Assembly (NCBI GenBank): GCA_016932095.1
Contig: JAFGDN010000034.1
Location: forward strand, 1-33,033
From: Sedimentisphaerales bacterium
Lineage (GTDB): Bacteria > Planctomycetota > Phycisphaerae > Sedimentisphaerales > Anaerobacaceae
Direction of reading: 5' to 3'
DNA length: 33,033 nucleotides
Made by a program: the position numbers and the translations under genes. This document shows, piece after piece, positions 7,603 to 14,414 of the stretch. The notes under the pieces are model-generated. The model did not search any database. It was not told where the DNA came from and worked only from the letters and a program-made list of their open reading frames with translations. Positions within the stretch are counted from its first letter, which is position 1, and each line of letters begins with the position of its first letter.

Positions 7603-9906
7603 ATGACGGGAAAGAATAACGATATATCTGCTGTTTACAAAATTGAGCAGGCAATAGGACAATGCGAAATAGTGCCCATATTGCCTGCAGTTGTCTCGCG
7701 CTTTCTTGCCCAGCTTGCCGGAATGGAGCTTACCCCCGCTACACTGGCGGAACTACTCGAATCTGACCCTGCTTTGACAATTCTGGCGCTGCAGCTTTGC
7801 CGGAAAAAAGGGATAAGCATAAATGCCGCGACAGGTGCGGGTGTTTCCTGGATTCAACAAATGTTCAGGACAGTAACGCTGCGTGAAATCAGGGACGCGG
7901 TTTTGTCGGCCAGGATTTACGGCAGTCTTGAAGAGGACGTCAGGACCGGGTTTCGAAGAGAGCTGACGCGACATTCGTTAGCGGCGGCCTGCTGCGCCGA
8001 GCGACTGGCGCAAGCGGCGTCGCCTGCGCTCAATGGACGAACGTCTTACCTCGCGGGACTTTTACACGACACGGGGAAATTCCTTTTAGAGGAGGTAATG
8101 CCGAAGAGTTTTGACGCCCTGCTGGAAGAGGCCAGGTCGGGAAAGAGCAGTTTTTGTTTCGTTGAGCGGAAAAACCTCGGGACAGACCACACGATAATCG
8201 GCAAGCGGTTCGCCCAGAAGCTGCGCCTTCCGGGCGAGGTCATACTCGGAATCTGGCTTCATCATGAGCACACAGGCGCTCTGTCAGAAGCTGTTCCGCA
8301 GGCGAGGATTGCCTGCGTCATCGAGCTTGCCGACTGCATAGTCCGCCGGTCAGGTATCGGCGAGTCGGGAAGCTATGACGAAGCAGCAGCAGAAACAATC
8401 GACTCGATAACATCGGGATTAGGCCTGACGAGCGAGCAGATTCAGCGGGTTGAGCAGGATCTGCCTGAAATTGTCCGGCAGAAAAGTGAAACAGCGGGCC
8501 TGACAATATTGCGGCCTGGATGGGCTTACTGCAACGCATTGCGTGAGATAACGAGCCAGCTTACCGCGGAGAGCGCAAGATTATCCGAGGAAAGCGTCCG
8601 CCTGCAGAGTAACGCAAGCCATTACGATTTTGTCAGAGAATTGCTGCCGAACGTCAATTCGACAACGACGGCGATAGAAGTCGCGGAGCAGTTAGCCATC
8701 TGCTGGCAGCGGTTCTACCAGACGGGGCCGGTATGCGTTTATCTCATCGGGGCCGACACGGCGAAAAGCGTCGAAGCAGTCATAGTTGAGAATCAACAAA
8801 AGACAAAGACATCGGTGTTTGACGTTCCCGAGGATATCGTTTTAATCCCACAAACAGCAAGCGATAAATTCGAAGTTCTCGATGCGTCTGATTATGCGGA
8901 CTGGCTGTTAGAGCAATCCGAGGTTGAATTTGACCTTGGCCGGACAAAACTTATCCCGTTACAGTCGGCGGGAAGGACCGTGGGGGTAATAATTTTCGAG
9001 CTTCGTCATCCGGCTGGTTCGACAAGCTCACCACAAGGGCAAGGCGATATTTCGCAGCGTTTCGCGCCGGCAGCAAGATTAGGGGCGATATTGCTGGATT
9101 TGCTCGAGTCAATCAGGGCGGAGCAGTGGTTCGCGGAGAGGTTTGCAGAGGTTTTAACTACCGGAGGACAGAGGACGGAGGACAGAGGACAAAAAATTGA
9201 ACGTCCAACATCGAACATTGAACAAAGAACACAGAAGACAGATGCAGAGGCGCTGGCGGAAATGGCGGCTGGTGCAGCGCATGAATTGAATAATCCTCTT
9301 TCGGTCATATCGGGCAGGGCCCAATTACTGGCAAATACAGAAACGGACCCTGAGAAAAAACGGATATTAGAACAGATACAGCAAAACGCGGGAGAATTAG
9401 CCGCGATAATTGATGATTTGATGAGCTATGCGAACCCGCCGGCGCCCAAGCCGACGGAAATGACCATAAGGCAGATTATCGACGAGGCCATCGACCTTGC
9501 GGGCACAAAGACGCCGATTAACCGGGCCAATATCAAGATTGAAATTTCGCCTGATACGCCAAACGTTTTTGTCGATTCGGCCCAGATTGACATAGCAGTA
9601 TCGAATATAATTTGCAACGCCCTTGAATCATACGAGGGGCAGGCCGGGTCGCTGACGATACAAGCGTCCGGCGATAAAACGAATTCATTGGTTACCATTC
9701 AAATCATCGATACCGGCCGGGGAATGGATGAGCAGACGCTTGCCAAGGCGGCGCAGCCGTTCTTTTCGGCAAAGCCGGCGGGCAGGAAACGAGGGATGGG
9801 GCTGGCACATTGCCAACGGCTGATAGAACTCAACAGAGGAACGCTCGCAATCGAAAGCGAGGAGGGAAAAGGGACAACGGTGACGGTTGGGCTGCCGTGC
9901 AGGTAG
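7603..9906 (+). CDS. HDOD/HD-domain sensor histidine kinase
   Basis: This is a 767-residue cytoplasmic-looking protein with no membrane segment. Residues about 20-250 are an HDOD/HD domain that keeps a complete set of HD-type residues: His124, His155-Asp156 (LLHDTGK), His196, His220-His221 and Asp244. There is no GYP motif. Residues about 340-515 look like a divergent GAF-type sensor. The kinase core follows: H-box AAHELNNPLS with His560, N-box NIICNALESY, G1 DTGRGMD and G2 GMGLAHC, ending in a normal HATPase domain. About 26 codons just before the H-box (9162-9240) are dispersed-repeat DNA read in frame. It probably signals to the neighbouring HTH-receiver protein. A weak AAAGG-type Shine-Dalgarno precedes the ATG. 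The input signal is unknown. Confidence 0.9.
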   Translation: MTGKNNDISAVYKIEQAIGQCEIVPILPAVVSRFLAQLAGMELTPATLAELLESDPALTILALQLCRKKGISINAATGAGVSWIQQMFRTVTLREIRDAVLSARIYGSLEEDVRTGFRRELTRHSLAAACCAERLAQAASPALNGRTSYLAGLLHDTGKFLLEEVMPKSFDALLEEARSGKSSFCFVERKNLGTDHTIIGKRFAQKLRLPGEVILGIWLHHEHTGALSEAVPQARIACVIELADCIVRRSGIGESGSYDEAAAETIDSITSGLGLTSEQIQRVEQDLPEIVRQKSETAGLTILRPGWAYCNALREITSQLTAESARLSEESVRLQSNASHYDFVRELLPNVNSTTTAIEVAEQLAICWQRFYQTGPVCVYLIGADTAKSVEAVIVENQQKTKTSVFDVPEDIVLIPQTASDKFEVLDASDYADWLLEQSEVEFDLGRTKLIPLQSAGRTVGVIIFELRHPAGSTSSPQGQGDISQRFAPAARLGAILLDLLESIRAEQWFAERFAEVLTTGGQRTEDRGQKIERPTSNIEQRTQKTDAEALAEMAAGAAHELNNPLSVISGRAQLLANTETDPEKKRILEQIQQNAGELAAIIDDLMSYANPPAPKPTEMTIRQIIDEAIDLAGTKTPINRANIKIEISPDTPNVFVDSAQIDIAVSNIICNALESYEGQAGSLTIQASGDKTNSLVTIQIIDTGRGMDEQTLAKAAQPFFSAKPAGRKRGMGLAHCQRLIELNRGTLAIESEEGKGTTVTVGLPCR
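9162..9240 (+). repeat. Dispersed repeat inside the histidine kinase reading frame, copy 4
   Basis: Words GGAGGACAGAGGACGGAGGA and ACAGAGGAC are followed by an AACGTCCAACATCGAACATTG-like phrase and an ACAGAAGACAG end. It is translated as GGQRTEDRGQ...RPTSNIEQRTQK. It is about 79 bp, keeps the frame, and falls in the linker between the sensor region and the H-box. Confidence 0.8.
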
Positions 9907-10284
9907 CGGATAGCGGGCAGCGAATAGATAGATTTTCGATTTGCGATTTTCAATTTAACCTGGGTCCCCTGTTCTAAGCCAAGTAAACAGCGATCGATAA
10001 TCTGCGCTACGCTACGATAGGATGGAAGGCGCTACCAGGTATAGCGGCGCTGCGGCAGAGGTTAAGCAATATAGTCCGAAAACGAGGGCACAGGAGCAAA
10101 GATAGCCGATTTATGAACCCCAAATGGTGGTTTATTGGCAGGAAACGCGGTTTTTTGGCGATTGCAAGCCCATTGCCGTTAAGGAAAAAGGCCGGGTTGT
10201 TCAGTCGGCAGCTCTTTATGACGATTAAGTATGAACGTAAGACAGTATAAACCCGAAACCAAACATAAAATGAAAGGTAAAACA
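9907..10284. other. Gene-free spacer with repeat phrases
   Basis: It begins with AGCGGATAGCGGGCAGCGAATAG-like words and a GATTTTCGATTTGCGATTTTCAATTT-type patch (9930-9957), then the GGGTCCCCTGTT repeat (9959-9990). The rest (9991-10230) shows no frame with coding character on either strand. A minus-strand frame at 10007-10414 runs across the zinc-ribbon gene and has no recognisable content. The last 54 bases could extend the zinc-ribbon protein but lack a Shine-Dalgarno sequence. Confidence 0.65.
9959..9990. repeat. GGGTCCCCTG-family repeat, copy 2
   Basis: CTGGGTCCCCTGTT, then GCCAAGT and AACAGCGAT, aligns with 491-526 over about 30 bp with small gaps. Both copies lie next to GATT-rich words, supporting one composite dispersed sequence. 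Confidence 0.6.
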
Positions 10285-10503
10285 ATGCAGGCAGAAATAA
10301 AGTGCCTAAGATGCGGCAGCACAAATTTAAAGCCAAGCCACTTCGAGTCAACGGGCAGGATTTACTCCCGCCCAAAGAACGCGACAATAATGGGCATACT
10401 GCAGACCGGCGCACACGTCACGGCGATGATGTGTTTCGACTGCGGCCACGTTGAGCTTTTTGTTGACGTAAAGAAAGCCAAGGCGATTGCCAAGAGCGCG
10501 TAA
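10285..10503 (+). CDS. Small zinc-ribbon protein
   Basis: This 72-residue protein has two CxxC knuckles: CLRCGS near the N-terminus and CFDCGH after an intervening segment ending in TAMM. It is a typical zinc-ribbon nucleic-acid-binding or adaptor fold. The chosen ATG follows GAAAGG by a normal distance. Upstream in-frame ATGs at 10231 and 10270 would add 18 or 5 residues, but their codons are a poorly folded lysine-rich stretch without a Shine-Dalgarno sequence. No specific function can be assigned. The next gene, a GAF protein, starts 115 bp downstream. Confidence 0.72.
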   Translation: MQAEIKCLRCGSTNLKPSHFESTGRIYSRPKNATIMGILQTGAHVTAMMCFDCGHVELFVDVKKAKAIAKSA

Positions 10504-10522
10504 TTACGATTGATAATCGATG

Positions 10523-10603
10523 ATTGATTATTGATTCTCTGAAGCATCGCATCGACTATCGCAATATCGATTCGATTTTGCTGACGCATTATCAATAATC
10601 AAT
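10523..10603. repeat. Perfect 13-bp inverted repeat between zinc-ribbon and GAF genes
   Basis: ATTGATTATTGAT (10523-10535) is exactly complementary to ATCAATAATCAAT (10591-10603). About 55 bp of ATCG-rich words lie between. The arms are themselves GATT-family words in opposite orientations, so this may be two repeat patches rather than a designed hairpin. Confidence 0.6.
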
Positions 10604-10618
10604 GAGCGTGAGGGTGCG

Positions 10619-11242
10619 GTGATTGACGAAAGACGACATCAACGATTGCGTCTGCTTATAAGCCGACTCAACAAAGAGCGCAAAAAGCAGGGCAGGCAAA
10701 TAGACATACTCTGCAACGACCTGATAGCCGCTCAAAAGCACTTCGTCAAGTCGCTGAAGGTCATCGGATTTGCGGCGGACTTTTACGAGGCGATAATGGG
10801 GCTGACGGAGCTCAATGAGCTTTTAGGCGCGGCCGGCAACCTGATTAAAGACCAGGTAATGGATGTCAACGTCGCGTTCTTCCTGCTGCATAACCAAAAT
10901 TTCGAGATGCACATTTTCGAGAGCGAACAGCCGATTGACCTTGAGGAGAAACGTATCGAAAACTTTTTCACGCCGGAACTGGTTGACAATATCGCGCAGT
11001 CGAACCGGATTTGCACCATTGAGGATATGCTGACAATGGGCCTGGCGGCCAACCCGCTTTACCTTGAAAAAATCGCCGCAATAGGAATACCTCTGAATCA
11101 GCATGGGACATCGCTGGGCTTTATCCTTCTGTACCGCGCCAACACAAGACCGTTTAGTCCTGAAGAGCTTCAATCCATCGACCACGTTTCAACTGGCCTC
11201 GCCCGTGGAATCGCGGCGTGCCAAATACTGGCCAGCGTTTAA
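10619..11242 (+). CDS. GAF-domain protein with N-terminal coiled coil
   Basis: The protein has 207 residues. The first 45 are strongly charged (RRHQRLRLLISRLNKERKKQ) and likely helical or coiled coil. Residues about 60-205 look like a GAF domain: MDVNVAFFLLHNQN, a central acidic helix, GIPLNQHGTSLGFILLYR, and the FSPEELQSIDHVSTGLARGI end typical of GAF modules. No output domain is attached, so it may act as a ligand-binding regulator or partner of another protein. The start is GTG preceded by GAGGG. Nearby ATG and GTG codons in other frames hit an early stop. The neighbouring two-component genes make a signalling role plausible but unproven. Confidence 0.75.
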   Translation: MIDERRHQRLRLLISRLNKERKKQGRQIDILCNDLIAAQKHFVKSLKVIGFAADFYEAIMGLTELNELLGAAGNLIKDQVMDVNVAFFLLHNQNFEMHIFESEQPIDLEEKRIENFFTPELVDNIAQSNRICTIEDMLTMGLAANPLYLEKIAAIGIPLNQHGTSLGFILLYRANTRPFSPEELQSIDHVSTGLARGIAACQILASV

Positions 11243-11388
11243 TACCCCACATTCCTTTGTTGTTTTTACGACCGTGCGCCTTCTCAATTCCTGTAAAATC
11301 AAACAGCCAGTCAAAATTGTTGCACAAACCGTTTATCTGCGCATAATAATAGTAATAGAAATATAGGTTTTTCAGCAGGGTTTGAAAT

Positions 11389-11709
11389 ATGGAAAGCAAG
11401 GAACAAATCAAAACAGAACAATTTGAGACGGTCGAGCCGATAGGCAAGCGAGTGCTGATTCGCAAGGATGAGGATAAAAGGCAGACCAAGGGGGGCATTC
11501 GTCTGCCCGACAACATCGAGATTCCGACTATCACCGGCAGAATCGTTGAAATATCGGCTGAGGTTGAAAATACGCCTGATTTACCCCTGCGGAAATACGA
11601 TAAAGTGCTTTTCAATCCCAAGGGCGCCATACCCGTCGATTTCGAGGGCGATAACCGTCTTTACGTCGTCGAGGTCGAAAACGTCGTCGCGGTTTTCAGA
11701 AAATCCTGA
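11389..11709 (+). CDS. groES: GroES-family co-chaperonin (Cpn10)
   Basis: The protein has 106 residues, slightly longer than the usual 95-100. It begins with a polar extension, then VEPIGKRVLIRKDE, the mobile-loop GGIRLPDN expected to contact GroEL, TGRIVEIS, KYDKVLFNPKGA, and YVVEVENVVAVF at the C-terminus. It should cap a GroEL ring and assist folding. No groEL lies beside it, and the promoter region shows no CIRCE inverted repeat (TTAGCACTC-N9-GAGTGCTAA). An extra, stand-alone GroES paralogue is therefore likely. The gene ends just before a bidirectional terminator. The ribosome-binding site (CAGGGTT) is weak. Confidence 0.9.
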   Translation: MESKEQIKTEQFETVEPIGKRVLIRKDEDKRQTKGGIRLPDNIEIPTITGRIVEISAEVENTPDLPLRKYDKVLFNPKGAIPVDFEGDNRLYVVEVENVVAVFRKS

Positions 11710-11744
11710 TAAACCTCTAATCCTGCCTGCTGCATAATAAAAAT

Positions 11745-11770
11745 GCCAGAAGGTGCTTGTTCCTTCTGGC
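11745..11770. terminator. Bidirectional rho-independent terminator
   Basis: GCCAGAAGG (11745-11753) and CCTTCTGGC (11762-11770) form a perfect 9-bp stem with an 8-base loop. TTTT follows on the plus strand and an A-rich ATAATAAAAA run precedes it, which reads as a T-run on the minus strand. It sits between convergent groES and PEP-CTERM genes and can serve both. Confidence 0.88.
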
Positions 11771-11817
11771 TTTTCCAGGTTGCCGGACCGAAATCGGCAA
11801 ACGGGGGACAAATCAAA

Positions 11818-12462
11818 TCATAGCGTTTTGTGTTTTTCTCCCGTTCTCCTGTTTCGATGTTTTGCAAGCATCGCCATACCCAAAAACAGCAACGTAACGG
11901 TTGCCGGCTCCGGAACCGAGGGAACAGGAACGTCGCTTTGGCCCTGGTCATCGGGGACGGGGACGTCATCGATTTCATCTTCATCCGGCGGGCGCTTCGG
12001 CCAGCGCCATTTGTGGGGTCTTCTTCCGCCTATGGCCTGCTCGAGGGGAGCGGCAATATCACCCGCGGAACGATACAGGCCGCCGCGGCCGCCCGATACC
12101 TGGGCTTCTTCCTCGGCCATCTCCATAAGGTCAAATTTTGAACGCTCGAAGACGGCGATAACGATTTTTGGCGAATCGAGGAATACGAGCGTGCTGCTTG
12201 ACGCGGCTTCTTTGACTCTGCCCTGCCAGCAGACAAACTGATAACCCGGTTTCGGCGAGGCGGACAATGTTACTTCGGCGTCCCTGTCATACATATGAAC
12301 ACCGGGGGAAATGTTTAACGAGCCGCCTTCAGCGGGCGTAACCTGCAATAACAAGGCGGTGCCACTATTTGCGCCAGAGGCCTCGCCGATGAAACCCGGC
12401 AGCAGAATTGTCATAAAACAAGCTGCCGATACAAACATTAAGTTTGAAACTCTATACGACAT
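11818..12462 (-). CDS. PEP-CTERM secreted protein with InlB B-repeat-like domain
   Basis: The protein has 214 residues. It has an N-terminal signal peptide (to about residue 30, ending GEASGA) and a region at about 38-105 resembling the divergent InlB B-repeat: VTPAEGGSLNISPG, VTLSASPKPGYQFVCWQG, IVIAVFE. A proline- and aspartate-rich linker (PPDEDEIDDVPVPDD) follows. The C-terminus is a PEP-CTERM signal: VPEPATVTLL, a hydrophobic helix, then RNRR. Such proteins are exported and processed by an exosortase to the cell surface or extracellular matrix. No exosortase is in this window. It is third in a minus-strand run of PEP-CTERM genes, 38 bp after the previous one. ATG follows a close AGGGGAC. 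Confidence 0.85.
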   Translation of the reverse strand: MSYRVSNLMFVSAACFMTILLPGFIGEASGANSGTALLLQVTPAEGGSLNISPGVHMYDRDAEVTLSASPKPGYQFVCWQGRVKEAASSSTLVFLDSPKIVIAVFERSKFDLMEMAEEEAQVSGGRGGLYRSAGDIAAPLEQAIGGRRPHKWRWPKRPPDEDEIDDVPVPDDQGQSDVPVPSVPEPATVTLLFLGMAMLAKHRNRRTGEKHKTL

Positions 12463-12500
12463 TGTCCCCTGTATTTATTTCAACTCGGTCTCACTATTTT

Positions 12501-13166
12501 CTACGAATGCCGATTATTTTTCGTGTGGCGTCTTGAAACAATAAAAGCCAAAGCGCCGCCAAGCAATACAATCGACGCCGGCTCAGGACTAGGAGCAGGT
12601 GGTGCACTCTGTTCGGTGACCACGACCCTGAAATCGCCCGCAACAGGCGCATACGCACTGCTAAAAATCAGGAAGGTCGAAAGCTCGCCCGCGTTAATGT
12701 ATCCCACACCCGGCGACCAGGTCCAACTGCCTTGCTTATCAGTATCGCTTGGGTTCGGGTCGGGCATCACTGCATCTGCGTGATCCGGGTCCGCTACGGC
12801 CTGCGTCAGATGCATCAAAAACTGGGCAATCGGGTTGCCGGACAAATCCACCAGGTTTAAAGATGTCACGTCTGTTTGTGCATTATTGGCGTTGATCAAC
12901 TGGTAGGCGTAGAGATAACGGTCGGTATCAGGGAAGTCGATATCGCTGACCCAGTCAACCTCATCGGAATAGGTCTGCATATCATAGACGTTAAAAGTCA
13001 GCATCACGTTAATGTTTTCTTCCTCGTTCTCGAAGATTTTGTAGCCGGACCAGCCGTTATCCTCGCCATATGTGCTGTCCGGCAGATAATACGGCGCGGC
13101 CGACGCGATTCGGGCCAGCGACCCCAGAAGAATCATTACGCCCGCGATACAGAAACTTTTGCGCAT
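12501..13166 (-). CDS. PEP-CTERM secreted protein, middle gene of the operon
   Basis: The protein has 221 residues. The chosen ATG is eight bases after AGAGGG and begins a clean signal peptide (MRKSFCIAGVMILLGSLA, cleavage near ASAAP). A start at 13238 would put 24 polar residues ahead of the signal and is unlikely. The mature part is acidic and beta-rich-looking (YLPDSTYGEDNGW, NVMLTFNVYDMQTY, DRYLYAYQLIN), with no family I can name. The C-terminus is PEP-CTERM: SPEPASIVLLGGALAFIV followed by SRRHTK. Gaps of 64 bp upstream and 38 bp downstream to two other PEP-CTERM genes suggest one transcript. Surface or matrix location is expected from the sorting signal. Confidence 0.82.
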   Translation of the reverse strand: MRKSFCIAGVMILLGSLARIASAAPYYLPDSTYGEDNGWSGYKIFENEEENINVMLTFNVYDMQTYSDEVDWVSDIDFPDTDRYLYAYQLINANNAQTDVTSLNLVDLSGNPIAQFLMHLTQAVADPDHADAVMPDPNPSDTDKQGSWTWSPGVGYINAGELSTFLIFSSAYAPVAGDFRVVVTEQSAPPAPSPEPASIVLLGGALAFIVSRRHTKNNRHS

Positions 13167-13230
13167 TTTCATCACCCTCTTTTCTCGATTTCGTTCGAAA
13201 TTCTTATATTGTTTGCCTAACGATGAACTT

Positions 13231-13899
13231 TCAGACATTTGGTTTTCTCCTCAAGCCCAGCACAAATCCCAGCCCCAGCAGCGTAAGCGTCGCCGGTTCG
13301 GGTACTACCGGCTGGGGTATGCAGTTTGTGTCAACAGTAATCTGGTCAACGTAAATGTCGCCCTTAATGGTAATCCACTCAATCGATGGATTGGGCCAGA
13401 TATGAATTTTGTAAAGCGTGCTTACCCACTCATCTCCAAGGGACGTGTTTTCTTTCACGATTTCCATCCTGTCGTAACCGATATCGGTTTCGACGCCCAG
13501 AATGGGAATGTTAGGCAGACGGCTAAAATCATAATCGCTGGCCTTCCAGACCAGCTCAATCCACATATCCTTTTCCGTCAGCATAACAGTATTATTCGGA
13601 ATGCTTATATCTATCAAATCCGTAAGGATGCATATTCCCGAATGCTGGTCTAAAGACAAGCCCCACTGGGAGTTTCCGTAATCAAGCGTCGGCGTTCCGA
13701 AAAGGTTATCACAGCCGGGGTCGGGATCTGCGGGTTCGTTATAGGGTTCAGAAAATGACCATTGCTGAAAAGTGGTCCCTTCCTCTCCCCGCCAGGCAGG
13801 CTCGGCAAAAGCGATAGTCGGCAGAAATGCCAAAACGCACACAAGCGTAAGAAACGCTTCTGTTTGTTTTCGAGACATCTTCACCTCAATCTTTTTCAT
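13231..13899 (-). CDS. PEP-CTERM secreted protein, first gene of the operon
   Basis: The protein has about 222 residues, with a signal peptide (FLTLVCVLAFLPTIAFAEPA) and a C-terminal sorting signal VPEPATLTLLGLGFVLGLRRK. The mature region (WRGEEGTTFQQWSF, MWIELVWKASDY, IEWITIKGDIYVDQITVD) suggests an all-beta extracellular domain, but I do not recognise the family. Two starts are well placed: ATG at 13899 after GGAGG, and ATG at 13878 after GAGGTG. The first is given. It leads the three-gene PEP-CTERM run and is preceded by a gene-free stretch of about 500 bp. Function is unknown beyond export and probable exosortase processing. Confidence 0.82.
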   Translation of the reverse strand: MKKIEVKMSRKQTEAFLTLVCVLAFLPTIAFAEPAWRGEEGTTFQQWSFSEPYNEPADPDPGCDNLFGTPTLDYGNSQWGLSLDQHSGICILTDLIDISIPNNTVMLTEKDMWIELVWKASDYDFSRLPNIPILGVETDIGYDRMEIVKENTSLGDEWVSTLYKIHIWPNPSIEWITIKGDIYVDQITVDTNCIPQPVVPEPATLTLLGLGFVLGLRRKPNV

Positions 13900-14414
13900 C
13901 AACACCTCCGTGCCCGTTAAAATCTGAACATCCGCCGATTTATCGCAATTTATTTCACGCCTTTTTATCTTTTAATCGCTTTTTAAAGCGCTCATACGCA
14001 AACGTAATATGGCTCTCCCGAACGCCCCTGCCGTATGCGCGCGGAATGGGCGCCCGTCTCTTCTCTGAATCTCTTCCCGAAAATAACCTCCACCCCGAAA
14101 TACGCGGTCAGACCCTTATTCCAACCGCCATCTCAATGGCTGTAAGCACCTATAAATAAAGCACTTACATCATCTACACAAGTGAATTTTCCCCTTTTCC
14201 CCGCTATTGAACTTAGCTACTTCACTATAAAAGAAAGAACTCACTGTCAAAGAGCACTACCGCATTCTCTATCTCTTCTTCTGTGAGTTTTCTCGTCAGC
14301 CCCCAAGCTGACAATTGCATTAAAACATATTCAGTCAAACAAGTCAAGAGAATTTTTGAAAAAAATAAAAATATTTTTTCATATCCGGACCTGCCTGATT
14401 TGGCATATCGGCAA
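13900..14414. other. Gene-free region: long leader of the PEP-CTERM operon
   Basis: No gene is seen. A plus-strand frame at 14283-14720 is antisense to the aminotransferase for most of its length. On the minus strand this is the upstream region of the PEP-CTERM run. It contains G-rich words (GGGGAAAAGGGG, GGGGTGGAGG), a possible 8-bp hairpin at 14140-14168 that pairs only in the minus-strand RNA through two G-U pairs, and CATACG/CGTATG complementary words. I could not match it to a known riboswitch. A GTCAGC-CCCCAA-GCTGAC hairpin at 14295-14312 lies just downstream of the aminotransferase gene. Confidence 0.55.
14224..14250 (-). promoter_or_regulatory. Possible promoter of the PEP-CTERM operon
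   Basis: On the minus strand a consensus TTGACA (14245-14250) is followed 15 bp later by TATAGT (14224-14229, five of six matches). The spacer is shorter than the usual 16-18 bp, which lowers confidence. It would give a leader of roughly 310-320 nt before the first PEP-CTERM start. Confidence 0.35.

Noticed and set aside
10007-10414. Minus-strand 135-codon frame
   Set aside because: It overlaps the zinc-ribbon gene, is rich in unlikely runs and has no recognisable motif.
13900-14414. Sigma54 promoter of the PEP-CTERM (PrsR) type
   Set aside because: I found no TGGCAC-N5-TTGC pattern upstream of the PEP-CTERM run.
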